Shown here in pieces: positions 1 to 5,986 of a DNA stretch of 17,182 nt. The first letter of the stretch is position 1, and each line of letters starts with the position of its first letter. The position numbers and the translations under genes are program-made. The stretch lies in contig SLTF01000362.1 of assembly GCA_007130025.1 (NCBI GenBank), forward strand, positions 1-17,182, given 5' to 3'. Source of the DNA: Spirochaetales bacterium. Lineage in GTDB: Bacteria > Spirochaetota > Spirochaetia > DSM-27196 > PWMO01. The notes beneath the pieces are model-generated. The model saw only the letters and a list, made by a program, of their open reading frames with translations. It made no database searches and was not told where the DNA came from.

Positions 1-533
1 GTCAATCCGTTGAAGCGAGCACACAGCTCGTCGAGCCCAGCCCCGGTCTGTGCCGAAACCTGATACACCGGGTACCCGATTCGGCGGTAATCGGCAATAC
101 GGTCTGCCCACTGCTCGGGCAGTCCTTGATCAATCTTGTTGACCACGATGAGCAACTCGCATCCCCCAAGTTCCCCCGCGGCGAGCATCCGATCCACAAA
201 GCGAGGGCGAAGCGGTGGAAGCACCGGCGACGCGACCACGGCAACCAGCGATACGTTTGCCGCAAGTGCCTGCACCGCGTTTCGCTTGCGGTTCCAGCGC
301 GACAGCTGGTTGCTCCGCGGCCCCCGCTCTACGATACGGCCCTCATTCCCTGCACCAACCGCACGCTCAATACGCACGTGGTCACCCGGCGCGAGGACGT
401 TGTACTCGCTTTCAACCGCCCACAGCACCTTGCCCTTGATCCGGCACTGAACGGTTGCCCCTTCGACATCAACCTGAAAAATGTTGTTGGCGCCCGAAAG
501 CACCACCCCTTCGGCAGTCGTTGGACCGCTCAC
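1..533 (-). CDS. rsgA: Ribosome small-subunit-dependent GTPase A, N-terminal part (3' end outside window)
   Basis: Circularly permuted GTPase that assists late maturation of the 30S ribosomal subunit. About 177 residues are visible. The N-terminal third resembles the OB-fold of the family (QVDVEGATVQCRIKGKVLW, then GDHVRIE). It is followed by the start of the permuted G domain: SLVAVVASPVLPPLRPRFVDRML, the G4 motif NKID after a hydrophobic strand (LLIVVNKID), and the G5-like VSAQTGAGLDEL. G4/G5 before the P-loop is the RsgA order; the P-loop and the C-terminal zinc-binding region lie beyond position 1. The start is GTG at 533, overlapping the murI stop by 4 bp (GTGA), with a GAGGGG Shine-Dalgarno in the end of murI. 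It is the last visible gene of a zinc-ribbon/murI/rsgA operon. Truncation is due to the window edge, not a mutation. Confidence 0.93.
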   Translation of the reverse strand, partial: MSGPTTAEGVVLSGANNIFQVDVEGATVQCRIKGKVLWAVESEYNVLAPGDHVRIERAVGAGNEGRIVERGPRSNQLSRWNRKRNAVQALAANVSLVAVVASPVLPPLRPRFVDRMLAAGELGGCELLIVVNKIDQGLPEQWADRIADYRRIGYPVYQVSAQTGAGLDELCARFNGL

Positions 534-1312
534 AGGATCCCCTCGTCCGCGAGGGCGAACCGCGCCGCAAGCCGCGATAGTCCCCGCGTGCCGGCGGCCG
601 TGCTATAGAAGCGGTGGGCCTTCACCACGCCGCCGGGCGCGGCAGATCCAACAACCGCCGCCAACCGACGAGCAACGCCTTCGCGCGAATCAACAACCTC
701 AACCGACGGACCGAACCGTTCACGCAGCTCGTCGAGCAGATAGATGAAGTGGGTGCATCCCAGAACCACGGTGTCGACGGCCGCATCACGCAGGCGCTGC
801 ACAGCCGGCGCGAGCACCGCCTCCGCGGCGTCTGCGGGAGGTTCCCCGAGGTGGTTCTCGACCAGCGTGACCAGCTCACCGGCGGCAACCGTGGTGACGC
901 TGCAGTGTCCGGCAAACTGGGCCACCAGATCGGCGAGGTAGCGCTCCTCCACGGTGCGTGTCGTAGCGAGAACGCCAATTCTGCGATTTCGGCTGAGCGA
1001 CGCTGCCGGCTTTACCGCGGGGACCACCCCAACGAAGGGAATGGAGAACCGTGATCGCAGGTCCGCGAGAGCGACAACCGAGGCGGTATTGCACGCCACC
1101 AGCACCGCGCACGGGGATTCGCGGTCGATGATGCGGCGCACGAGGCTTGCAACTCGATCGCGCAGCAGATCAGGATCGGTCGCGCCGTAGGGAAAGTTGG
1201 CGTGATCCGCAACATAGACAAACGGGGTATCGGGCAGAAGGGCCATGGCGGATGGAAGATAGGTCAGACCGCCGATTCCGGAGTCAAAGACCGCAACGGG
1301 ACGATTACGCAT
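530..1312 (-). CDS. murI: Glutamate racemase
   Basis: Cofactor-independent racemase that supplies D-glutamate for peptidoglycan in the cytoplasm. The 260-residue product has the family's length and landmarks: N-terminal FDSGIGGL (Asp10, Ser11), VADHANFPYG near residues 34-43, the first catalytic cysteine in VACNTAS (Cys74) and the second in LGCTHF (Cys186, with His188). The reading frame is open further upstream, but the ATG at 1312 is preferred because family members begin only a few residues before the FDSGIGG strand. This start overlaps the end of the upstream zinc-ribbon gene by 8 bp. No clear Shine-Dalgarno precedes it, so translation is probably coupled. It is followed by rsgA with a 4-bp overlap. 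Both catalytic cysteines are present, so it should be active. Confidence 0.95.
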   Translation of the reverse strand: MRNRPVAVFDSGIGGLTYLPSAMALLPDTPFVYVADHANFPYGATDPDLLRDRVASLVRRIIDRESPCAVLVACNTASVVALADLRSRFSIPFVGVVPAVKPAASLSRNRRIGVLATTRTVEERYLADLVAQFAGHCSVTTVAAGELVTLVENHLGEPPADAAEAVLAPAVQRLRDAAVDTVVLGCTHFIYLLDELRERFGPSVEVVDSREGVARRLAAVVGSAAPGGVVKAHRFYSTAAGTRGLSRLAARFALADEGIL

Positions 1313-1610
1313 CGCCAAAGAGCTTGCGGAGATCGGTACGCGCCTTGTCTTCTCGCGCCGGTGTGCCGGAAGATTCGCCGGTGTCGGCGGGAGCACCCGG
1401 CTTCAGGGAGAAATGGTCGCAGAAGTTGGCGCGGTCTTTTTCGCGCACCGGCTCAGAAATGGTTTCGCGGCATTCCCAGTGCGCCGAGGGATCGTAGAAT
1501 CGGCAATTGAGACAGACGTGCAGCTCCTTGCCGCACGCCTCGCATTCGGTATTGCGGTAGACCCGGGTCCGGTCGTCAAGCTGGTGTCGGCACGCATGAC
1601 AGTACGACAT
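1305..1610 (-). CDS. Small conserved zinc-ribbon protein of unknown function
   Basis: A 101-residue soluble protein. It contains four cysteine pairs or singles: C4-x2-C7, C23-x2-C26, C33-x2-C36, then C47 and C64, with conserved-looking text between them (HVCLNCRFYDPSAHWECRE and EPVREKDRANFCDHF). The pattern suggests two structural zinc sites, one of them a rubredoxin/zinc-ribbon knuckle. I recall similar short proteins in anaerobic bacteria but no established function. The last 35 or so residues are polar and probably disordered. The ATG at 1610 is chosen because the cysteine motif starts at once; the frame stays open upstream but would run through the promoter. There is no Shine-Dalgarno; a promoter -10 lies 6 nt upstream (see the 1617-1645 entry). 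It is the first gene of the murI-rsgA operon. Confidence 0.82.
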   Translation of the reverse strand: MSYCHACRHQLDDRTRVYRNTECEACGKELHVCLNCRFYDPSAHWECRETISEPVREKDRANFCDHFSLKPGAPADTGESSGTPAREDKARTDLRKLFGDA

Positions 1611-1616
1611 GGGTGA

Positions 1617-1645
1617 ATCGTATACCGAAACCCGCGACCGGGCAA
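1617..1645 (-). promoter_or_regulatory. Predicted sigma70-type promoter of the zinc-ribbon/murI/rsgA operon (leaderless)
   Basis: Read on the minus strand: -35 TTGCCC (1645-1640), a 17-nt spacer, -10 TACGAT (1622-1617), then only 6 nt to the ATG at 1610. Counting the usual distance, transcription would start on the A of the start codon. The -35 is weak (TTG only), the spacing is ideal. It was found by eye, and no Shine-Dalgarno exists that would argue for a longer leader. Confidence 0.45.
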
Positions 1646-1653
1646 GTCGCGGG
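1631..1653. repeat. Inverted repeat around the -35 of the zinc-ribbon/murI promoter
   Basis: Perfect 8-bp arms CCCGCGAC (1631-1638) and GTCGCGGG (1646-1653) separated by 7 bp that hold the predicted -35 hexamer. The position suits a repressor site. It could alternatively fold as a GC-rich RNA hairpin followed by TTT on the minus strand and act as a weak terminator for antisense read-through. The function is not shown. Confidence 0.5.
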
Positions 1654-1694
1654 AGGCCATGCCGGTGGTTCCGGTAGCCGACGATCTCTCTGTT

Positions 1695-1703
1695 TGCTAC
1701 ACT
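1695..1703 (+). promoter_or_regulatory. Possible extended -10 element of the pentapeptide-repeat gene
   Basis: TGcTACACT matches an extended -10 (TGn plus TACACT at 1698-1703) and lies 9 nt before the ATG at 1713. I see no good -35 at 16-18 nt. The downstream GGAAG (1704-1708) could serve as a weak Shine-Dalgarno if transcription starts further upstream, so the two readings compete. Confidence 0.3.
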
Positions 1704-1712
1704 GGAAGTCCG

Positions 1713-2309
1713 ATGAATATCGCCCCGTGTCAAACGCCCGACTGTACCCGCTTCGCGTTCTGCGGCACCGAACACTGTCTCGATCATCACGCAGACCCCG
1801 ACGCAGCGCATCGTTCAGCGGTGGACCTGCTGCGCGAATCGCCGATGGTGAGCGACCGCGCATTTGACGGCCTGGTGCTGACCGACGCCGATCTTTCCAA
1901 TCGCGTGTTTCTGCGCTGCTCGTTTCGGCACGCAACGCTCGATCGGGTTTCATTTGCGGGAAGCGTTGTTGATCTCTGCCTCTTCGACTTCTCCACGCTC
2001 ACGGAGACGAGCTTCCGGGGAGCCGACGTTCGCCGTTCGGTGTTTGGCGGAGCCACGATTACCACGTGCACCTTCGACGGTGCCGAACTGGTTGACTGCA
2101 ACTTCAACGGAGCCCATTGCCGGGGCACCACCTTCAACGACAGCGACCTTCGCGGGAGCCGCTTCATTGCGGCGACTCTTCACACCGTGGAAATGCGCAA
2201 CTGCAACCTCAAAGAGGCGCACTTCGGCAATGCGGTGCGGGCGGGGTGCGACTTCAAGTACTCGAATCCGGAAGAGGCGTACATGCGCCTCCCCGGACGG
2301 CGCGTATAA
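1713..2309 (+). CDS. Pentapeptide-repeat protein with Cys/His-rich N-terminus
   Basis: A 198-residue protein. Residues about 1-27 are Cys/His-rich: C6, C11, C17, C22 and HH at 25-26, which looks like a small zinc-binding knuckle. Residues about 50-190 read as consecutive five-residue repeats with a central Leu/Phe or Cys and small residues at the i-2 position (for example TDADLSNRVF, FDGAELVDCNFNGAH, NDSDLRGSRF). These would form a right-handed quadrilateral beta helix. Such proteins can mimic DNA, protect gyrase or scaffold complexes; nothing here decides between these. The ATG at 1713 is preferred over an in-frame ATG at 1659, because the latter would place the divergent promoter region inside the gene. 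It is 30 nt before the MBL-fold gene on the same strand, so the two may be co-transcribed. Confidence 0.8.
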   Translation: MNIAPCQTPDCTRFAFCGTEHCLDHHADPDAAHRSAVDLLRESPMVSDRAFDGLVLTDADLSNRVFLRCSFRHATLDRVSFAGSVVDLCLFDFSTLTETSFRGADVRRSVFGGATITTCTFDGAELVDCNFNGAHCRGTTFNDSDLRGSRFIAATLHTVEMRNCNLKEAHFGNAVRAGCDFKYSNPEEAYMRLPGRRV

Positions 2310-2339
2310 CCAGTTCTCAGCGGGGTTCCGGGAGGAAGG

Positions 2340-2909
2340 ATGATTCTTCACGTTCATCACGTTCGGACAACCGATACCAACGCGTACTGCATCGGTCCCG
2401 AGGGTCCCGGCGATGCACTCCTCATCGATCCGGGCAGTATCGATACCACCCTCTTGCGTCACATCGAGGACAGCCACTATCGGCTTGCCGCCATTCTTGT
2501 AACGCGCCCAAACGACTTCCATGTCTCAGGAATTCAGACGATCAAACGCATCTACGACGCCGAGATCATCGCTCCCTGCCGCTCGCTGTTCAACCATCCC
2601 TGCCGCTTTGTCCAGGACGGTGATCGGGTTCAGGTGGGCGAGTTTCCCGTTCGGGTTCTGGGGATGCCCAAGCACGCGCGGGACTCCGTAGTCTACGAGA
2701 TTGGCGGCATGCTCTTCACCGGCGATCTGCTGACCGCGGGTATGGTTGATGTCTCGGCGACCCCGTACGGGCGCGCGCTGCTGGCAGAAACCATTCGCAG
2801 CGAACTCTTCATCTACCCCGACCAGACGCCGATCTTCTCGACCTTTGGTCCACCCACGACGGTGGGCGTTGAGGTCGCATTCAACCCCGACTGCGCCCCG
2901 GCACCGTAA
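2340..2909 (+). CDS. Metallo-beta-lactamase-fold protein with degenerate metal site
   Basis: A 189-residue protein with the glyoxalase-II-like layout: N-terminal strands with TDTNAYCIG, an LLIDPG loop, AAILVT plus the motif region, a GEFPVRVLGMPKH region, FTGDLLTAG, and a C-terminal FGPPTTVGVE. Where active relatives have THxHxDH, this protein reads VTRPNDFH, so the first two His and the Asp are Arg56, Asn58 and Phe60; only His61 remains. His112 and Asp129 are kept, but the C-terminal GHGPxT His is Phe169. Four of seven usual ligands are gone, so a binding or regulatory pseudo-enzyme is more likely than a hydrolase. The start at 2340 has a strong Shine-Dalgarno (GGAGG, 2331-2335). The last 29 bp overlap the end of rluD on the other strand. 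Fold call is firm; activity is unknown. Confidence 0.85.
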   Translation: MILHVHHVRTTDTNAYCIGPEGPGDALLIDPGSIDTTLLRHIEDSHYRLAAILVTRPNDFHVSGIQTIKRIYDAEIIAPCRSLFNHPCRFVQDGDRVQVGEFPVRVLGMPKHARDSVVYEIGGMLFTGDLLTAGMVDVSATPYGRALLAETIRSELFIYPDQTPIFSTFGPPTTVGVEVAFNPDCAPAP

Positions 2910-3849
2910 CCGCTCGAACTGCCGACAGCGCCGTGCGAAAATCCGGCGGGATCGGGGCGGTGAAGGTGCGCGACACCGCTTCGCCGGGCAACACCAGCGC
3001 CAGCGAGAGCGCATGGAGACAGAGCGGAGCGTCGGGAACGAGCGCGTCGCGCCGGGCGTAGACTGGATCCCCCACGATTGGGGTGCCGAGATGGGCCATA
3101 TGAACCCGCAGCTGGTGAGTGCGCCCGGTGCGGGGGGCAAGCAGCATGAGCGTGTAGCCGGCAATCGGGCGCAGCGTCCGATAGTCGGTGAGCGCGGGCT
3201 TGCCGCCGCGTTCCACCACGGTGAAGCGCTGGCGATGAACCCGGTGACGGCCAATCGCCCCGTCGATGAGACCATGGGCCGGACGCGGTGACCCCTTCAC
3301 CAGCGCCACGTACCGTTTCTGCACGGTGCGGGCGGCAAACTGTGCCGTCAGCGCTTCCTTGGCGCTGGTGTGCTTGGCGCAGATCACTACCCCGGAGGTA
3401 TCACGATCGAGCCGATGCACCACCCCCGGGCGGATTGTGTCATCGTCCTCGTCGAGTTCGTCCACGTGATGCAGCAGCGCGTTCACCAGCGTCCCACTCT
3501 GGTGCCCCGCCCCCGGATGAACCACCATTCCGCGCGGCTTGTTGATCACCACCACGTCGCGATTTTCAAAAATCACCACCAACGGTATCGCCTCCGGTTG
3601 GAGATGAGAGGGCTCTTCGGCGGCGAGTTCCACCTCAACCACGTCGTGGTATCGCACGGTACGCGAGAGTTTCGCGGGTTGTCCGTTCACGATGAGACAA
3701 ACACAGCGCTTCTGCAGCTGGTTCCGGGTGATGAGTCCCAGTTGATCGGTGAGGAAGCGGTCGGCGCGGCCCGTCCAGTCTGCCTGATCAACCCGGGCGG
3801 TGAGTCTCTGCACGGGCAGGGAAACCTCACCCGAATGGTCGATGCTCAT
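2881..3849 (-). CDS. rluD: RluA/RluD-family 23S rRNA pseudouridine synthase
   Basis: Converts uridine to pseudouridine in structured RNA, most likely 23S rRNA. The 322-residue protein has an N-terminal S4-like RNA-binding domain (about 26-80: RADRFLTDQLGLITRNQLQKRC, VNGQPAK). The catalytic domain opens with NKPRGMVVHPGAG (about 103-115) and holds the family signature HRLDRDTSG (145-153) with catalytic Asp148. Near the C-terminus PRTGRTHQLRVHMAHLGTPIVGDPVY matches RluA/RluC/RluD. The S4 domain argues for RluD or RluC rather than RluA; the exact target cannot be fixed from sequence. The ATG at 3849 lies 2 nt after the stop of the upstream membrane-protein gene. It overlaps the MBL-fold gene tail to tail by 29 bp with no terminator between. 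Confidence 0.9.
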   Translation of the reverse strand: MSIDHSGEVSLPVQRLTARVDQADWTGRADRFLTDQLGLITRNQLQKRCVCLIVNGQPAKLSRTVRYHDVVEVELAAEEPSHLQPEAIPLVVIFENRDVVVINKPRGMVVHPGAGHQSGTLVNALLHHVDELDEDDDTIRPGVVHRLDRDTSGVVICAKHTSAKEALTAQFAARTVQKRYVALVKGSPRPAHGLIDGAIGRHRVHRQRFTVVERGGKPALTDYRTLRPIAGYTLMLLAPRTGRTHQLRVHMAHLGTPIVGDPVYARRDALVPDAPLCLHALSLALVLPGEAVSRTFTAPIPPDFRTALSAVRAVTVPGRSRG

Positions 3850-3851
3850 GC

Positions 3852-4247
3852 TCAGCGGTTCTCACGAGACTCGCGTCGTCCCAGCAGGTGATCCACCACG
3901 GCGATGGTGACCGACAGCCCCGCGGCGCCGATCAGGATTCCCACCCGCTCGCCGTCGGTCAGACCGGGAGCCCCCGGCGATGCAAAGAACCAGGGCGCGT
4001 AGTCGCCGTCCAAGCGACCGGCCTGAATGCTTCGAAACCCGAAGCGACCCACGTCGTAGAGAAGCGTAGTGGCCAGAAGTGAAATGGGAAAGACCCCAAA
4101 GGCGATGATCTCTCCCCGCCGAAGATTCAGGGCCCAGCGGGGAAACTCGTCCGGTGAGTAGGGTTCCGGCACGGCGGTGTCGGCAAAGAGTACCCCGCCC
4201 ATCGCAACAATCAGCACCACCGCAACCAAGCGTCGTGCCGCGTTCAC
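3852..4247 (-). CDS. Small exported/membrane protein of unknown function
   Basis: A 131-residue protein. Residues 1-22 form a signal-peptide-like segment (basic MNAARR, hydrophobic core, possible cleavage after VLFA). Two further hydrophobic stretches at about 46-64 and 102-120 are probable membrane spans, giving a small inner-membrane protein with a short polar tail (GRRESRENR). Between them is a conserved-looking SPDEFPRWALNLRRGE segment and an aromatic YAPWFFASPGAPG loop. I have a sense that such proteins occur in spirochaetes, but no function is known to me. The start is GTG at 4247, overlapping the yggS stop by 4 bp, with GGGGAG as Shine-Dalgarno 5 nt upstream. Tight spacing with yggS and rluD implies one operon. 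Confidence 0.75.
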   Translation of the reverse strand: MNAARRLVAVVLIVAMGGVLFADTAVPEPYSPDEFPRWALNLRRGEIIAFGVFPISLLATTLLYDVGRFGFRSIQAGRLDGDYAPWFFASPGAPGLTDGERVGILIGAAGLSVTIAVVDHLLGRRESRENR

Positions 4248-4954
4248 AATCGCTCCCCGAAGAGTACCGTTCCCAGGCGCAACAGGGTCGCCCCCTCTTC
4301 CACGGCGATTTCGTAGTCATTACTCATTCCCATCGATCGGACATCCATGCCCAGACCGGGAACTGTTGCGTTGAGGTCGGTGAACCACTGCATCAGCGTG
4401 CGGAAGGTGCGGCGAATGGGATCCTCATCGCTGGTGTAGGGCGCCATGGTCATGAGCCCGCGCAGAGAGAGGCCGGGCAGTTCCACGATTTCTTGCGCCG
4501 CATCGCGAAGCGCCCCAAAGCTGGTGAATCCGTACTTGGCTTCTTCGCCGGAGGTATTCACCTCCAGAAGCACGCCGAGGTTTTGGTTAATCCCGTCGCG
4601 CGCCTTCGACAGGGCACGGGCGAGCTTGACCGAGTCAACCGACTGAACCGCGGAAAACAGGGAGGCGGCGTCTCGGGCCTTGTTGCTTTGCAGGTGGCCG
4701 ATCATCTGCAGGTCGACGCCGGGAAACCGTCTCTCGAGCTGCTCGCGATCTCCGTATTTCTCGAACGCCTCGTGGACGCGGTTTTCTCCAAAACAGCGCA
4801 GCCCCGCCTCCCACGCGGCCACCACCGTATCCAATGGCTGCGTCTTGGTCACCGCCATGAGCTGGATCTCGTCGGCATCACGGCCGGCGCGGGCCGCCGC
4901 GTCTTCGATCCGCGAGCGCACTTCGGAGAGTCGAACGACGATACTGTACTCCAC
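4244..4954 (-). CDS. yggS: PLP homeostasis protein, YggS/PLPBP family
   Basis: Single-domain alanine-racemase-like barrel that binds pyridoxal 5'-phosphate and buffers its level, with no known enzymatic activity. The PLP lysine is in LMAVTKTQP (Lys37 from the start used here; Lys36 in E. coli). Other landmarks are CFGENRVHEA, MIGHLQSNKA, VLLEVNTSGEEAKYGF, LRGLMTMAP and the C-terminal SMGMSNDYEIAVEEG followed by LRLGTVLFGER. The frame is open to an ATG at 4999, but the GTG at 4954 gives an N-terminus aligned in length with E. coli YggS. The ATG lies inside a perfect palindrome that overlaps the promoter. From 4954 the protein has 236 residues. It is divergent from pdxST, which fits a shared role in vitamin B6. 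Confidence 0.93.
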   Translation of the reverse strand: MEYSIVVRLSEVRSRIEDAAARAGRDADEIQLMAVTKTQPLDTVVAAWEAGLRCFGENRVHEAFEKYGDREQLERRFPGVDLQMIGHLQSNKARDAASLFSAVQSVDSVKLARALSKARDGINQNLGVLLEVNTSGEEAKYGFTSFGALRDAAQEIVELPGLSLRGLMTMAPYTSDEDPIRRTFRTLMQWFTDLNATVPGLGMDVRSMGMSNDYEIAVEEGATLLRLGTVLFGERL

Positions 4955-4960
4955 TCGGAT

Positions 4961-4989
4961 ATCATACCAGAGGAGTTCACCGCGGACAA
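4961..4989 (-). promoter_or_regulatory. Predicted sigma70-type promoter of yggS operon (leaderless)
   Basis: Minus strand: -35 TTGTCC (4989-4984), 17-nt spacer, -10 TATGAT (4966-4961), then 6 nt to GTG at 4954. The expected transcription start falls on the G of the start codon. No Shine-Dalgarno is present. The TTG of the -35 is one end of the 19-bp dyad at 4987-5005. Confidence 0.6.
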
Positions 4990-5005
4990 TCGATTCCATC
5001 GATTG
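4987..5005. promoter_or_regulatory. Perfect 19-bp inverted repeat bridging the yggS and pdxS -35 boxes (candidate operator)
   Basis: CAATCGATTCCATCGATTG: 8-bp perfect arms (4987-4994 and 4998-5005) around TCC. The outer TTG of each arm is the first half of a -35 hexamer, TTGTCC for yggS on the minus strand and TTGACG for pdxS on the plus strand. A homodimeric regulator bound here would block both promoters. No regulator gene of the known PdxR (MocR) type is in the window. Confidence 0.6.
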
Positions 5006-5032
5006 ACGAGGGAAGCCGCATCTCGCTACTTT
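5003..5032 (+). promoter_or_regulatory. Predicted promoter of pdxST
   Basis: -35 TTGACG (5003-5008), 18-nt spacer, -10 TACTTT (5027-5032), or a neighbouring TATAGG at 5032-5037 with poor spacing. The start would be near 5039, leaving a leader of about 36 nt with an AGGAG Shine-Dalgarno at 5060-5064. The -35 is good, the -10 only fair. Confidence 0.4.
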
Positions 5033-5074
5033 ATAGGTTCAGCAGAGTGCAGCAGAAACAGGAGTACCAAAACG

Positions 5075-5980
5075 ATGAGTGAACTATTGTGGTCCCAGCG
5101 GCAGAAGTCAACGTGGCGGACCAAGGTCGGCCTTGCAGAGATGCTCAAGGGCGGCGTCATCATGGACGTGGTAGATGAAGAGCAGGCCAGAATCGCCGCC
5201 GACGCGGGCGCGCAGGCCGTTATGGCGCTGGAGCGCGTTCCGGCGGATATTCGAGCGGCCGGCGGTGTTGCCCGCATGTCTGATCCAAAGATGATCGAGA
5301 GCATCCAGAAGGCGGTAACCATTCCGGTGATGGCAAAGTGTCGAATTGGTCACTTCGTCGAAGCGCAGATTCTCCAGGCGCTCGGTGTAGACTTCATCGA
5401 CGAGAGCGAAGTCCTCACCCCCGCTGATGATCGCTTTCACGTGGATAAGCACGACTTTCGCGTTCCCTTTGTCTGCGGCTGCCGAGACCTCGGTGAAGCA
5501 CTGCGCCGAATTGGTGAAGGCGCCGCCATGATCCGCACCAAGGGTGAGGCGGGAACCGGAGACGTCGTTGAGGCGGTACGCCACCTGCGGACGGTGCACG
5601 ATGCGATCCGCCGGCTGCAGTCCCTGCCCAAAGAAGAGCTCATGACCGAGGCAAAAGAGCTCGGCGCCCCGTACGACCTGGTGGTTGAGGTGGCGCAGAC
5701 CGGCAAGCTTCCGGTGCCCAACTTTTCCGCCGGAGGTGTTGCAACGCCTGCCGACGCCGCGTTGATGGTGCAGCTTGGAGCGGAGGCGGTGTTTGTGGGT
5801 TCGGGCATCTTCAAGTCCGACGATCCAGCGAAGCGCGCTCGGGCGGTTGTTGATGCCGTTGCTTATTACAACGATCCCGACAAACTCGCGAAGATTTCCT
5901 ACGACCTCGGCGCACCCATGTCGGGAATCAGCACCGCAGCCATGCACGACCAGGATCGCATCGCCGTACGCGGCTGGTAA
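5075..5980 (+). CDS. pdxS: Pyridoxal 5'-phosphate synthase, synthase subunit PdxS
   Basis: Makes PLP from ribose 5-phosphate, glyceraldehyde 3-phosphate and PdxT-derived ammonia (DXP-independent route); cytoplasmic (beta/alpha)8 barrel that assembles into a dodecamer. The 301-residue product is full length. The sugar-binding Asp is in VIMDVVD (Asp31), the Schiff-base lysine in PVMAKCRIGH (Lys88), and the second lysine in MIRTKGEAGTGD (Lys156); the spacing equals that of Lys81 and Lys149 in B. subtilis. ALERVPADIR, GCRDLGEALRR and the phosphate-binding FSAGGVATPADAALM and FVGSGIF are all present. The frame is open far upstream, but that part is antisense to yggS; the ATG at 5075 with AGGAG 10 nt upstream gives the family N-terminus. 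pdxT follows after 6 nt. Confidence 0.97.
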   Translation: MSELLWSQRQKSTWRTKVGLAEMLKGGVIMDVVDEEQARIAADAGAQAVMALERVPADIRAAGGVARMSDPKMIESIQKAVTIPVMAKCRIGHFVEAQILQALGVDFIDESEVLTPADDRFHVDKHDFRVPFVCGCRDLGEALRRIGEGAAMIRTKGEAGTGDVVEAVRHLRTVHDAIRRLQSLPKEELMTEAKELGAPYDLVVEVAQTGKLPVPNFSAGGVATPADAALMVQLGAEAVFVGSGIFKSDDPAKRARAVVDAVAYYNDPDKLAKISYDLGAPMSGISTAAMHDQDRIAVRGW

Positions 5981-5986
5981 GATCCC

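Noticed and set aside
4154..5074. Long in-frame extension upstream of pdxS giving a 608-residue product
   Set aside because: The extra part is antisense to yggS, has no homology that I recognise, and the ATG at 5075 has a Shine-Dalgarno and the correct PdxS N-terminus.
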